Below are positions 6,674-15,048 of a stretch of DNA of 25,816 nucleotides, in pieces (positions within the stretch are counted from its first letter, which is position 1; every line of letters begins with the position of its first letter). The stretch covers positions 1 through 25,816 of the forward strand of contig JBEKSX010000041.1 in the NCBI GenBank assembly GCA_049516635.1. The letters run 5' to 3'. Made by a program: the position numbers and the translations under genes. This DNA comes from JBEKSX01 sp049516635 (lineage in GTDB: Bacteria; Bacteroidota; Ignavibacteria; Tepidaquicellales; OLB5). The notes below the pieces were generated by a model, which saw only the letters and a program-made list of their open reading frames with translations, made no database searches and was not told the DNA's origin.

Positions 6674-8152
6674 TTAAAATGGAGCTTCTTGTGAAGTGTG
6701 GTAGATAGGCGCTTCCCTTCTCTCATATTCCTCGAAACGGGCATAGCTCTTAATAAATGTCAATTTTATTTCACCTGTAGGGCCATTTCTTTGCTTTCCT
6801 ACAATAATTTCAGATAATCCTTCGTAATCGACAAATTTCGGGTCGTCCTTGCTCATATAGACCTCGGGACGATTAATAAATATTACTACATCTGCATCTT
6901 GCTCGATAGAGCCTGATTCCCTAAGATCAGACAGCATAGGACGTTTTTCCTTGCCTCCCCTGTCTTCTATTTTCCTGCTCAGCTGTGAGAGGGCAACAAC
7001 CGGAATCTCGAGCTCTTTTGCAAGCTGTTTCAATCCTCTTGTAATGTAACCGATCTGTAAATACCTGTCGATATTCCTGTTTCCTGTGTCCTCCATAAGC
7101 TGAAGGTAATCCACAATTATCATTGCCACATCGTGCTCAGCTTTCATGCGCCTTGCTTTTGCCCTGAGTTCCAGCATACCTAATGGTGAGCTATCATCTA
7201 CAATTATTACTGTCGATGCCCTTGTTAATTTATCGAGATTAGTGGCTATTTTATCAAAACCAGCTTGTCCCAACCTTCCTGTTTTTAATTCAGCAATATC
7301 TACTTTAGCTTCGGCGCATAAAAATCTTAATGCCAGTTCACGGTTTGACATCTCTATTGAGAAAATTCCTATTGGGAACTGATATGTAACAGCTGCATTA
7401 CGAGCTATACTGAGAGCCAGTGCTGTTTTTCCGTGTGAAGGTCTTCCCGCGATTATGATAAGCTCCGATTTCTGGAAACCGCCGGTAATTTCATCTAACG
7501 CTCTGTACCCTGAGGGTACACCTATTACACTTGCGTGTTTTTCGTGGATGGATTCCACATACTCCATCGTCGAATTAACTTCATCTTTAAGAAGTATGTA
7601 TTTCTTTTTCTGTAGTGCATTTGTAATATCAAGTATCTCACGCTGTGCCGTGTTTAACAGTTCCTCGGTATCAGTTGTGGGATCAAAGCATTTATCTCTT
7701 AACGAAGAAGTTATATTTATAAGATCGCGTTTGAGCCAGTATTCAACTATTCTCTTCGAAGAATAACCTACGCTTTCCGCAGAAGTAAAAGAGGTAGTAA
7801 GCTCAGCAAGATAATAAGGTCCCCCGATCGAATCAAGCAGTCCCCTTAATTTCATTTCTTCGGTAAGTGTAGTCAGGTCAACCGGTTCTCTTCTGTCGTG
7901 AAGTTCAATGATAGCCTGATATATTTCTGAATTGGAAGCCTTGTAAAAATATGATTTCGTTATATTGAAAGATAAGACATGATCTATCAGAGTATTATCT
8001 ATTATCATACCCCCGAGAAGATTCATCTCAAGTTCGAGACTGTGCGGCGGTACCTTTCCTTCGACGAGCTGTTTTTCTATCATGGTATTCTTATTGCCGG
8101 AATTAACCTCGTCCTTATTTCTGTCACCATTCGTATTTTTACTTCTGGCCAA
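6674..8152 (-). CDS. dnaB: Replicative DNA helicase
   Basis: DnaB is the hexameric helicase that unwinds DNA at the replication fork. The N-terminal primase-interacting domain starts at PPHSLELEMNLLGGMI; the RecA-like motor has Walker A GRPSHGKT (236-243), the Walker B region MIIVDYLQLM, and the conserved RESGSIEQDADVV near the C-terminus. No intein is visible in the P-loop region. The longest frame uses a TTG at 8152, 3 bp after the preceding gene stops, giving 492 aa with a polar 23-residue tail; an ATG at 8083 (469 aa) fits the usual family length and may be the real start. Confidence 0.96.
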   Translation of the reverse strand: MARSKNTNGDRNKDEVNSGNKNTMIEKQLVEGKVPPHSLELEMNLLGGMIIDNTLIDHVLSFNITKSYFYKASNSEIYQAIIELHDRREPVDLTTLTEEMKLRGLLDSIGGPYYLAELTTSFTSAESVGYSSKRIVEYWLKRDLINITSSLRDKCFDPTTDTEELLNTAQREILDITNALQKKKYILLKDEVNSTMEYVESIHEKHASVIGVPSGYRALDEITGGFQKSELIIIAGRPSHGKTALALSIARNAAVTYQFPIGIFSIEMSNRELALRFLCAEAKVDIAELKTGRLGQAGFDKIATNLDKLTRASTVIIVDDSSPLGMLELRAKARRMKAEHDVAMIIVDYLQLMEDTGNRNIDRYLQIGYITRGLKQLAKELEIPVVALSQLSRKIEDRGGKEKRPMLSDLRESGSIEQDADVVIFINRPEVYMSKDDPKFVDYEGLSEIIVGKQRNGPTGEIKLTFIKSYARFEEYERREAPIYHTSQEAPF

Positions 8153-8155
8153 GAT

Positions 8156-8974
8156 CTAATTTTTTTTATCTTTTAATTGCTCGTATATTTTTTTGAATTC
8201 CTGCATATCTTCCCATGTGGGTCTTTTCCACTGGGGATTACGAAGTAAAGCTGCCGGGTGAAATGTTACCATCATTTTAATTCCGTTATAAGTATGTATC
8301 TTTCCTCTCATTTTATTCAAAGGCTCCCTTTTCTTAAGCAATGTTTCAGCAGCAACTTTACCGAGTGCAAGTATTATTTTTGGCTTTATCAGTTCAAGCT
8401 GGTATTTTAGGTATGGCTCGCATTTCTCGATCTCATCCGGCATAGGGTTACGGTTGCCCGGTGGTCTGCATTTCAAAATATTGCAGATATAAACCTCTTC
8501 CCTTGTAAATCCTGTTGCAACAAGAATTTTATTCAATAGCTGTCCAGCTCTTCCCACAAACGGTTCTCCCTGCTGATCTTCATCGGCTCCGGGTGCTTCT
8601 CCGACCATAACTATATCGGCATGCGGATTACCCACCCCGAAAACAAATTTAGTCCGTGTTTGACCAAGCACGCACTTCATGCAATTGCAGATACGGGAAT
8701 TCATATCATCCAGGGTTTCAGTAAATTCCCAATCCTCTTTTTGTTCAATTACATTTCCGAACAGATCGACTACAGTTTGTTTTTCAGCTTTGGGACTTCT
8801 TGAGATTCCCTTATCCATGACCTGCGATGCTATAGTATCTAATTTTATTTCTTTTTCTTTAAAATATATATTCTTCTCAACTTGCTCAATGTATAATTTA
8901 TCCTTATAAAACTTACCAATGTTCTTGATGTAGTTCTCTGCATCATTTAATATTTTATCTAAATCAGCACTCAC
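8156..8974 (-). CDS. udg: Uracil-DNA glycosylase, family 4 (iron-sulfur type)
   Basis: Family 4 UDGs excise uracil from DNA. The catalytic domain (about 95-272) shows the 4Fe-4S cysteines C98, C101, C169 and C185, motif GEAPGADEDQQGEPFVGRAG (125-144), NILKCRPPGNRNP, and HPAALLRNP (239-247). The family's fold and motifs are complete. An N-terminal extension of about 90 residues has no recognised motif; such extensions are frequent in this family. The start is GTG at 8974, overlapping the coaBC stop by four bases (GTGA), so translation is probably coupled. Confidence 0.93.
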   Translation of the reverse strand: MSADLDKILNDAENYIKNIGKFYKDKLYIEQVEKNIYFKEKEIKLDTIASQVMDKGISRSPKAEKQTVVDLFGNVIEQKEDWEFTETLDDMNSRICNCMKCVLGQTRTKFVFGVGNPHADIVMVGEAPGADEDQQGEPFVGRAGQLLNKILVATGFTREEVYICNILKCRPPGNRNPMPDEIEKCEPYLKYQLELIKPKIILALGKVAAETLLKKREPLNKMRGKIHTYNGIKMMVTFHPAALLRNPQWKRPTWEDMQEFKKIYEQLKDKKN

Positions 8975-10200
8975 TCTGCATCGGTGTTACAGGTTAATTT
9001 ATCCAGAATTTTATGTGCAAGCTCATATTTGCTCATGAGTTCCAGTTCGGTAACATTAAATTTTTTATCCATCAGGGTAGCTTTATTTGTATCCGTACCG
9101 AAACCGGAGCCTTTTAACCGAGGATTGTTAATAACTATGAGGTCAAGATTTTTATCTTTTAGCTTATTTTTCGCATTTTCAATCTCATTCTCCGTTTCAA
9201 GTGCAAACCCGGCAAGTTTAAAAGATTTCTTATTTTTCCCGAGATATTCAAGTATATCGGTAGTACGGTAAGTTTCTATTGTCAGTCCGTCAGAACTATC
9301 TTTTTTAATTTTACCGTCACGGTATATTTTAGGCTTAAAATCAGCTACTGCAGCTGACATAATAATATAATCATTATTTTTGTAATTATCCTTTACGGCA
9401 TAGAACATCTCGTCCGATGTTTTTACATCTATTCTATTAACATTTCTTGGTGTGTTCAATGAAGTTGGACCTGATATTAGCGTAACATCGGCTCCCCTGT
9501 GTGATGCTGCCAGAGCTATCTTGAAACCCATTTTTCCGCTGGAATAGTTACCGATGAATCGTACTTTATCGATAGGTTCGTAAGTTGGTCCTGCTGTGAC
9601 AAGAATCTTCTTCTCTCTGAGGTCGAATGTAAAACCTCCAAGGATCTTTTTAGAATATTCAAATATGCTTTCGGGCGAAGGCATTCTTCCTATACCGGTC
9701 AATCCGCTCGCGAGTTCCCCTGATTCCGGCTCCATAACGAAATAGCCAAACTCTTCCAACTTAACGATGTTGTTCTGTGTGGACTCATGGATATACATAT
9801 CTTCATCCATAGAGGGTACTACCACAACAGGACACCTGGAAGCCATTAAAGAAGCAACAACCATATTGTCACACATCCCTGAAACAACCTTTGCCATTGT
9901 ATTTGCAGTTGCCGGAGCAAGAATAAAAATATCAGCCCAAAGACCGGTATATACATGCCAGGTTTTAGCTTCAACTTTCTCCACCGATGCGGTGGTTGGT
10001 TCAGGAAAAATATTGATGAGTACTTCGTTTCCCGAAAGCGTGGATAGAGTAAGTGGTGAGACAAAATTTACAGCCGAAGGGGTCATTACGACCCTTACTT
10101 CAGCCCCGTTCTTTTTGAATAATCTTACAAGCTCGCATATCTTATAGGCTGCTATCCCCCCGGAAATACCAATGAGTATTTTTTTCCCCTGTAAAGACAT
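8971..10200 (-). CDS. coaBC: Bifunctional phosphopantothenoylcysteine decarboxylase / phosphopantothenate-cysteine ligase
   Basis: CoaBC makes 4'-phosphopantetheine from phosphopantothenate and cysteine in CoA synthesis. The N-terminal CoaC flavoprotein half has GISGGIAAYK (11-20), a histidine at 82, and LAPATANTMAK. The C-terminal CoaB half has VTAGPTYEPID followed by IGNYSSGKMG and the NNPRLKGSGFG segment. The usual PxMNxxMW clamp reads PSMDEDMY; the Asn-to-Asp form is, I believe, found in Bacteroidota relatives. It follows rpoZ after 37 bp. The gmk-rpoZ-coaBC order is widely conserved. Confidence 0.96.
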   Translation of the reverse strand: MSLQGKKILIGISGGIAAYKICELVRLFKKNGAEVRVVMTPSAVNFVSPLTLSTLSGNEVLINIFPEPTTASVEKVEAKTWHVYTGLWADIFILAPATANTMAKVVSGMCDNMVVASLMASRCPVVVVPSMDEDMYIHESTQNNIVKLEEFGYFVMEPESGELASGLTGIGRMPSPESIFEYSKKILGGFTFDLREKKILVTAGPTYEPIDKVRFIGNYSSGKMGFKIALAASHRGADVTLISGPTSLNTPRNVNRIDVKTSDEMFYAVKDNYKNNDYIIMSAAVADFKPKIYRDGKIKKDSSDGLTIETYRTTDILEYLGKNKKSFKLAGFALETENEIENAKNKLKDKNLDLIVINNPRLKGSGFGTDTNKATLMDKKFNVTELELMSKYELAHKILDKLTCNTDAE

Positions 10201-10237
10201 CTGCCTTCAAAGATATGTTAAATGAATTAAAAAAAAA

Positions 10238-10534
10238 TTATTCCGTTTCTTCGGTGCGTGATCTGAATTCGATGTCATTGTTCATCAGATCATCAAGAGC
10301 CACATCCGTTGCTTTACGTCTCTTTTCAAAATCAAGACTGATGTTCATTTTATCTTTACTTACAACGGTCTCGTCCTCTTCTTCCTTTTCAATTATCGGC
10401 TGCAGCCTTTGATTGTACTCGATCTTCTGCTCATCGTTGATCTGGCGCGCTCTTTTAGCCGTGATAACAATAGCTTCATAAATATTGCCTGCTTTTTTTT
10501 CGAGGGCTACTATATCCAATGGTTTAAGTGCCAT
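10238..10534 (-). CDS. rpoZ: RNA polymerase omega subunit (Bacteroidetes/Chlorobi type)
   Basis: The 98-residue protein sits between gmk and coaBC, the standard place for rpoZ. It contains the omega core: an N-terminal helix (KPLDIVALEKKAGNIYEAIV), the AKRARQIN segment, and an acidic stretch with IEKEEEDE. The C-terminal half (about 60-98) is polar and lineage-specific. Omega assists RNA polymerase assembly. The ATG shares one base with the gmk stop (TAATG). Sequence similarity to the E. coli protein is low, so the call relies on both motif and synteny. Confidence 0.88.
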   Translation of the reverse strand: MALKPLDIVALEKKAGNIYEAIVITAKRARQINDEQKIEYNQRLQPIIEKEEEDETVVSKDKMNISLDFEKRRKATDVALDDLMNNDIEFRSRTEETE

Positions 10535-11115
10535 TAATTCTCCTTGTCTGCATTGTAAACAGACTTTGATTGATTTATAATATTAATTATTTCATTTACA
10601 GCAATTTGTAATCCGCCGGGTTTAGATTGATTATCTACGATATGATCAAATCTATCCTTAAGCCTTATTTCGGTCTCCATTCTCAGGATACGTGTGTTCA
10701 TCTGTGCATCCGATTCCGTATGGCGTTTCTTTAATCTTTCAATGATCTCCTCTTTTGGGGCATCGATGAAAAAAGTTACCGCATCGGGATAAAATTTCTT
10801 TATTGACAATGCTCCCTTAACATCGACATCGAATATCATATCTGCCTTTCCCTCCAAACCTTTTTTAATCTCATTCTTAAGCGTACCATACAGTTCACCG
10901 TGTACTTCTTCCCATTCGATAAACTCATTATTTTTTATCTTTGTTTCAAACTCTTCCCTGGAAATAAAGTAATAATCTTTGCCTTCTTTTTCAGCATACC
11001 TCTTCTTCCTGGTAGTAGCTGATACGGAAAACAAGATTTCCGGTAATAATTTGAATATTTCCCTGATTATTGTTGTTTTACCGGCTCCGCTGGGGGCACT
11101 TATCACAAAGAGCAT
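10534..11115 (-). CDS. gmk: Guanylate kinase
   Basis: Gmk phosphorylates GMP to GDP. The 193-residue protein has the P-loop ISAPSGAGKTT (5-15), the GMP-binding region with SVSATTRKKR and YYFISREEFE, the FDVDVKGALSIKK segment, and the lid arginines in RILRMETEIR. Length is normal. It is coupled to rpoZ and lies 57 bp downstream of yicC, an arrangement (yicC-gmk-rpoZ-coaBC) common to many bacteria. Confidence 0.97.
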   Translation of the reverse strand: MLFVISAPSGAGKTTIIREIFKLLPEILFSVSATTRKKRYAEKEGKDYYFISREEFETKIKNNEFIEWEEVHGELYGTLKNEIKKGLEGKADMIFDVDVKGALSIKKFYPDAVTFFIDAPKEEIIERLKKRHTESDAQMNTRILRMETEIRLKDRFDHIVDNQSKPGGLQIAVNEIINIINQSKSVYNADKEN

Positions 11116-11172
11116 TTAATATACCTAATTATTAACTTTGTTAAAATACAATATTTACCGGACTTTGGCTCA

Positions 11173-12057
11173 TTATTCTACATTTTGAAGCTGTTCCTTG
11201 ATCTTTTCCAGTTCCTCTTTCATTTCTACTACGTACTGGGATATTTCAGAGCTGTTGGACTTGGATGCTATTGTGTTTATCTCCCTGTTGATCTCCTGGA
11301 CGAGAAAATTCAGTCTTCTCCCGGACAGCTCCTTCTCGCCGATGTTCTTTGTGAAGTATTCGAGGTGTGATTTTGAACGTATAACTTCCTCTGTCACATC
11401 CATTCTGTCCGATAACATTACGATTTCGAATTCTAACCTGCTTTTATCTATTACTGTCTTATCAGTCAGTAAGCTTTGAACCTTCTCCTTAAGTTTTGTT
11501 TTGTAATTATTTATAGTTTTTTCGGACAGCTTAACAATGATATTAAGTTTCTTATTCATTAAGCGTATACGTTTTAGCATATCCTTTTCGAGTACCCTGC
11601 CTTCCCTGAGCTTCATTGCATAAAGGTTTTTCAAAGCATTCAGAATGACCTTCTTCACCTCGTCCCACTGCCTTTTCAGCTCCTCGTTCTCGTCAACTTT
11701 AAATATTTCCGAAAACTTCAGAATGTGGTCTATCTTGATTTCTTCTTTTATATTCGTAACTCTTTTAATATCGGTAAGCAGCTTATAATAATCTTTAATC
11801 ACATCGGGCTGTATCTGCAAATTAATATTTTGCGGGCCAGATGAATTTTTATCTACAGTGACAGATATATTTACTTTACCCCTGGTAATAGTTCCGTTAA
11901 CGAGCTCTTTTATTTCGTTTTCCTTTTCACTGAACGCAATAGGCAGCCTCGATGTTATTTCCAGATATTTACTGTTAATGCTTCTCATCTCAACAGAGAT
12001 GATGCTTTTCTTAATCTTACCGGAAGCCCTGCCAAAGCCTGTCATGCTTACTATCAT
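11173..12057 (-). CDS. yicC: YicC family endoribonuclease
   Basis: YicC proteins are conserved endoribonucleases implicated in RNA turnover; E. coli YicC has reported RNase activity. The 294-residue product begins MIVSMTGFGRASG, the family signature, continues through the YicC-like N-terminal domain with EMRSINSKYLEI, and ends with the C-terminal DUF1732 region containing GRRLNFLVQEINREINTIAS. Length and both domains are complete. It starts 2 bp after the LOG gene stops. Confidence 0.93.
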   Translation of the reverse strand: MIVSMTGFGRASGKIKKSIISVEMRSINSKYLEITSRLPIAFSEKENEIKELVNGTITRGKVNISVTVDKNSSGPQNINLQIQPDVIKDYYKLLTDIKRVTNIKEEIKIDHILKFSEIFKVDENEELKRQWDEVKKVILNALKNLYAMKLREGRVLEKDMLKRIRLMNKKLNIIVKLSEKTINNYKTKLKEKVQSLLTDKTVIDKSRLEFEIVMLSDRMDVTEEVIRSKSHLEYFTKNIGEKELSGRRLNFLVQEINREINTIASKSNSSEISQYVVEMKEELEKIKEQLQNVE

Positions 12058-12059
12058 AT

Positions 12060-12896
12060 TTATTTTCTTTTATTATTAAATAAACTTGTTTTGATATCGA
12101 GATAATTTTTCGTAAGCTCTCCCTTCAGATAATCAAAAGCTTCATCAATAGTGCTTACCATTTTAAAAAGGGCCAGTTCGTTAGTGTCTATTAATTTTTT
12201 CTTAGCCAGTTCTTCGAAATCAACTATATTGTTCCAGAAGGCCTTATCAAAAATAACGATCGGCATTTTCTTTTTTATTTTATGCGTCTGCACAAGTGTT
12301 AAAATCTCGAACAGTTCGTCGAACGTTCCAAATCCGCCCGGCATGATCACCAGGGCTTTCGCAAGGTAAGCAAACCAGAACTTTCTCATGAAGAAGTAAT
12401 GGAACTCGAAGTTCAGCGAGTCTGTAATGTATTTATTAGGTAATTGCTCATAAGGAAGACTGATATTCAGTCCTATCGATTTTCCGTTTGCTTTAGAGGC
12501 ACCGTAGTTCGCAGCTTCCATAAGACCGGGTCCACCTCCAGTGCAGATTACAAATCTCCTCAATGGTTTTTGCTTCGATGACCATTTCGTTATCCTGTAT
12601 GCAAGCTCTACGGTATCTTCATAGTACTTTGACATTTCCATATCCTGAACTGCTTCTTCCATCTTTGCACCAACTGCTTTCGTTTTTTTCAGATGCTCCA
12701 GTTTTTTGAATGCCTCATCTCTGGAAATTATCTTTGCAGAACCGAAGAACACAATCGTATCTCTGACCTTCTCGTGCCTGAACCTTCTCTGCGGTTCGAG
12801 GAATTCCGAAATGATCCTGATCACACGCGCATCTACGCTGTTAAGAAAATCTACGTCTTTGTATGCTTTAACTGCTCTTTTGATTTTATTCTCCAA
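12060..12896 (-). CDS. LOG family protein (TIGR00730-like Rossmann fold)
   Basis: LOG proteins include phosphoribohydrolases that release bases from nucleoside 5'-monophosphates, once annotated as lysine decarboxylases. The 278-residue product has a Rossmann-like GGGPGLMEAANYG (120-132) and the family-defining PGGFGTFDE (186-194) with the catalytic glutamate. An N-terminal extension of about 45 residues precedes the first beta strand (TIVFFGSA). The start is TTG at 12896, seven bases after the SDR stop; there is no ATG before the conserved domain. The natural substrate is unknown. Confidence 0.87.
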   Translation of the reverse strand: MENKIKRAVKAYKDVDFLNSVDARVIRIISEFLEPQRRFRHEKVRDTIVFFGSAKIISRDEAFKKLEHLKKTKAVGAKMEEAVQDMEMSKYYEDTVELAYRITKWSSKQKPLRRFVICTGGGPGLMEAANYGASKANGKSIGLNISLPYEQLPNKYITDSLNFEFHYFFMRKFWFAYLAKALVIMPGGFGTFDELFEILTLVQTHKIKKKMPIVIFDKAFWNNIVDFEELAKKKLIDTNELALFKMVSTIDEAFDYLKGELTKNYLDIKTSLFNNKRK

Positions 12897-12903
12897 TTTT
12901 TTT

Positions 12904-13629
12904 TCAGCTTATTAACCTGCCGCCTTCCACAGCGATTACCTGCCCCGTTACGTATTCAGCATTAATAAGATACCTGACAGCTTCCACGATGTCCTTTGGT
13001 GAACCATATGCTTTAAGGGGAATCTTATCGACAGGAGCTTTAGCGGGAGTACCCGTTTCTTCACCTTCAATGATTATGGTTCCCGGTGCTATCGCATTTA
13101 CCCTTATCTTAGGAGCTAGTGTTTTGGCAAGCATTTGTGTTACTTTTATTTCTGCGGCTTTTGATGTACCGTAAGGTATATACCCTTTCCAGTTCATCAG
13201 ACCGCCAAGCGATGCTATATTTATGACAAGCGGTTTTTCTGATTTCTCAAGGTATTTTATACAATATTGAGTGCTGAACAATGAAGCACGTACATTAATA
13301 TTTAAAGTATCATCAAATAATTCGGGAGTAATATCTTCAAAATCGACTTTTTTTATTACACCGGCATTGTTTATTAACACATCTATCTTACCAAACTCCT
13401 CTCCTGCTTCATCTATAACCTGCTTTAATGCACCTAAGTTTCTGAGATCACATTTATATAGCTTAAACTTTATACCTTTGGATTCCAGGAAAGATGTAGT
13501 TTTATTAAGTTCCTCAGCTGAGCTGGAATTATATATTATTCCAAGATCGTAGCCCTCTTCTGCGAGAAAATAGGATATATACCTGCCTAATCGTCTTACA
13601 CCACCCGTAATTAGTGCAACCTTGCTCAA
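12904..13629 (-). CDS. SDR family oxidoreductase (pteridine-reductase-like)
   Basis: A classical short-chain dehydrogenase/reductase of 241 residues: cofactor motif TGGVRRLG (8-15), NNAG (87-90), catalytic S140 and YGTSK (Y153, K157), and a C-terminal GQVIAVEGG. The double arginine after TGG is like pteridine reductases and suggests NADPH preference, but FabG-like reductases remain possible. The TTG start at 13629 is well supported because MSKVALITGG is the exact N-terminus expected of the fold. It heads the nine-gene minus-strand run. Confidence 0.88.
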   Translation of the reverse strand: MSKVALITGGVRRLGRYISYFLAEEGYDLGIIYNSSSAEELNKTTSFLESKGIKFKLYKCDLRNLGALKQVIDEAGEEFGKIDVLINNAGVIKKVDFEDITPELFDDTLNINVRASLFSTQYCIKYLEKSEKPLVINIASLGGLMNWKGYIPYGTSKAAEIKVTQMLAKTLAPKIRVNAIAPGTIIIEGEETGTPAKAPVDKIPLKAYGSPKDIVEAVRYLINAEYVTGQVIAVEGGRLIS

Positions 13630-13641
13630 ACTATCAACCAG

Positions 13642-13689
13642 TTTTTAATTTTTAACTTTGAATTTTTAACTTTAAATTTTAAACTTTAT
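13642..13689. repeat. Short AT-rich direct repeats between tRNA-Arg and the SDR gene
   Basis: About three and a half degenerate copies of a TTTTTAACTTTGAA-like unit of roughly 14 bases occupy the 63-bp spacer. They lie in the 5' region of the SDR gene. On the far side of the tRNA (13784-13806) a different repetitive stretch with TCAAT units occurs. Function is unknown. Confidence 0.5.
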
Positions 13690-13692
13690 TAG

Positions 13693-13766
13693 TACCCCCG
13701 GCGTGATTCGAACACGCGACCTGCGGTTTAGGAAACCGACGCTCTATCCATCTGAGCTACGGGGGC
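13693..13766 (-). tRNA. tRNA-Arg(CCU)
   Basis: A 74-nt cloverleaf: acceptor GCCCCCG pairing with CGGGGGT (one G-U end pair), D arm GCTC/GAGC, anticodon loop TTCCTAA with anticodon CCT (plus-strand 13730-13732), and T arm GCGTG-TTCGAAT-CACGC. The last base pair of the anticodon stem is T-C, a mismatch. The 3' CCA is not encoded. It reads AGG codons. Confidence 0.95.
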
Positions 13767-13925
13767 AAGTATGATTTTCAAGAGTCAATTATCAATGTAC
13801 AATTTAATATGTTTGTCAGTATTCATCTACAAACATTCCATAAATTACTATAACTAATAAATATAATTATAAAAATCAGGTAAATAAAGAACATTAATTT
13901 AATCAGTTAATTACGTATGAATAAT

Positions 13926-13957
13926 CAAAAAGGGATTGTTTATAAACAGTCCCTTTC
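13926..13957 (-). terminator. Rho-independent terminator after the methyltransferase gene
   Basis: A 28-bp near-perfect palindrome, AAAGGGATTGTTTATAAACA paired through TCCCTTT at 13929-13956, is followed on the minus strand by five T. The only non-Watson-Crick position is a G-U pair. It lies about 76 bp after the methyltransferase stop. Confidence 0.8.
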
Positions 13958-14032
13958 AAAAACTCTATATAAAAAAATGCTATTTTTAAGTAAATCAGCT
14001 GTCTTAATATAATTAAGCTTATGAATAAAAAT

Positions 14033-14581
14033 TTATTTTCTTAATACTATGGCTCTGTTAGGAAATAGTTTAGGAACTGAAAAAATTTTAAACCCGACAT
14101 TTTCTATTATCCTTAACATATTTTTATATTCTGGTTTTGAAACATGAAACGGCGGCTCGACTATAAACATTTTTCCGCCTGGTTTTAAAATTGAATAAAT
14201 TTCCTTAAACAAAACATCCCTGTCAGATACCTCATGTACAAAATAAAAAGCAAGAACAAAATCGACAGGTTCATTCAATCCGATTTTATTCTCCTCGCAT
14301 TTATGTAATACAACAATTTGTTCAAGAGGTGTTCCTTTAATTTTATTCCTGAGCTTCTGCAGCATTCCTTCCTGTAAATCTGCAGCAATCACTTTTCCGG
14401 AACTTCCGGTCATTTTTGCAATCTCGATTGTAAAAAAACCAACACCACAGCCGATATCAAGAACTGTCATTCCCTCTTTTATATATGGCTTTAATATCTT
14501 TTGAGGATTCTGAATTATTTTTCTTATTTTATGATCGAGAAGCCCTGATTTTTCTACAGAACAAACTTTGCTTTTATTCAT
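14033..14581 (-). CDS. Class I SAM-dependent methyltransferase
   Basis: The product (182 aa from the ATG at 14581; a GTG at 14590 adds three residues) has the SAM-binding motif I VLDIGCGVGFFT, motif II acidic IAADLQ, and motif IV VLAFYFVHEV followed by LKPGGKMFIVEPP. The N-terminus, with GLLDHKIRKIIQNPQKILKP, belongs to a widespread group of UbiE/ArsM-like small methyltransferases of uncertain substrate. It is a single-gene unit: spacers on both sides and its own terminator at 13926-13957. Confidence 0.87.
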   Translation of the reverse strand: MNKSKVCSVEKSGLLDHKIRKIIQNPQKILKPYIKEGMTVLDIGCGVGFFTIEIAKMTGSSGKVIAADLQEGMLQKLRNKIKGTPLEQIVVLHKCEENKIGLNEPVDFVLAFYFVHEVSDRDVLFKEIYSILKPGGKMFIVEPPFHVSKPEYKNMLRIIENVGFKIFSVPKLFPNRAIVLRK

Positions 14582-14651
14582 TTTTCTCACTAAATATTAT
14601 TTAAAATATTTAAGTTATAGAATTACTTGCGAAAAAAATAAATTAGACGTA

Positions 14652-14963
14652 TTAAGCAGGTACTTCCTCTGAAGGTTGTGCAGCAGCTTCTTTTTTCTCA
14701 ATCGGTCCTCCTAGCTTTTGGTTGATGCTGTCCAGCAGCTCTATAACGATCCCAAAGCTTAGGTATAATATTCCTGCTATCACGGATGATAGAATTATCG
14801 CGCCGCCGGCAACAAGCTTAAACGTGTATAACTGCTCCATATACGGATTATTTATGTTTCTCCCTACGGCGGAAATATTCATAGCATCATATATTATATA
14901 TATTCCTATGATTATACCTATGAATATTGTGATAAATCCGAGTATTCTTATAAATGGCTGCAT
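14652..14963 (-). CDS. Small membrane protein of unknown function
   Basis: I do not recognise this 103-residue protein. It has two hydrophobic helices (about residues 6-27 and 49-73) separated by a polar loop with NNPYMEQLY, and a charged, alanine/proline-rich C-terminal tail (KKEAAAQPSEEVPA). A two-span inner-membrane protein is the likely topology. It stands between the methyltransferase and the Gfo/Idh/MocA gene in the same direction, with spacers of about 60-85 bp. Confidence 0.7.
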   Translation of the reverse strand: MQPFIRILGFITIFIGIIIGIYIIYDAMNISAVGRNINNPYMEQLYTFKLVAGGAIILSSVIAGILYLSFGIVIELLDSINQKLGGPIEKKEAAAQPSEEVPA

Positions 14964-15048
14964 ATTATTAATTTATTAATATTTCTAAATTCCGGAAGAT
15001 GTGCTATTAACACAGGAGCTGATAAATTTTTCCGGTCCGATTCCGATT

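Noticed and set aside
11132..11144. TTAACTTTGTTAA shared with 4114-4126 as a promoter repeat
   Set aside because: The second copy lies between two minus-strand genes in the wrong orientation for a -7 element; a 13-base AT-rich match is not enough.
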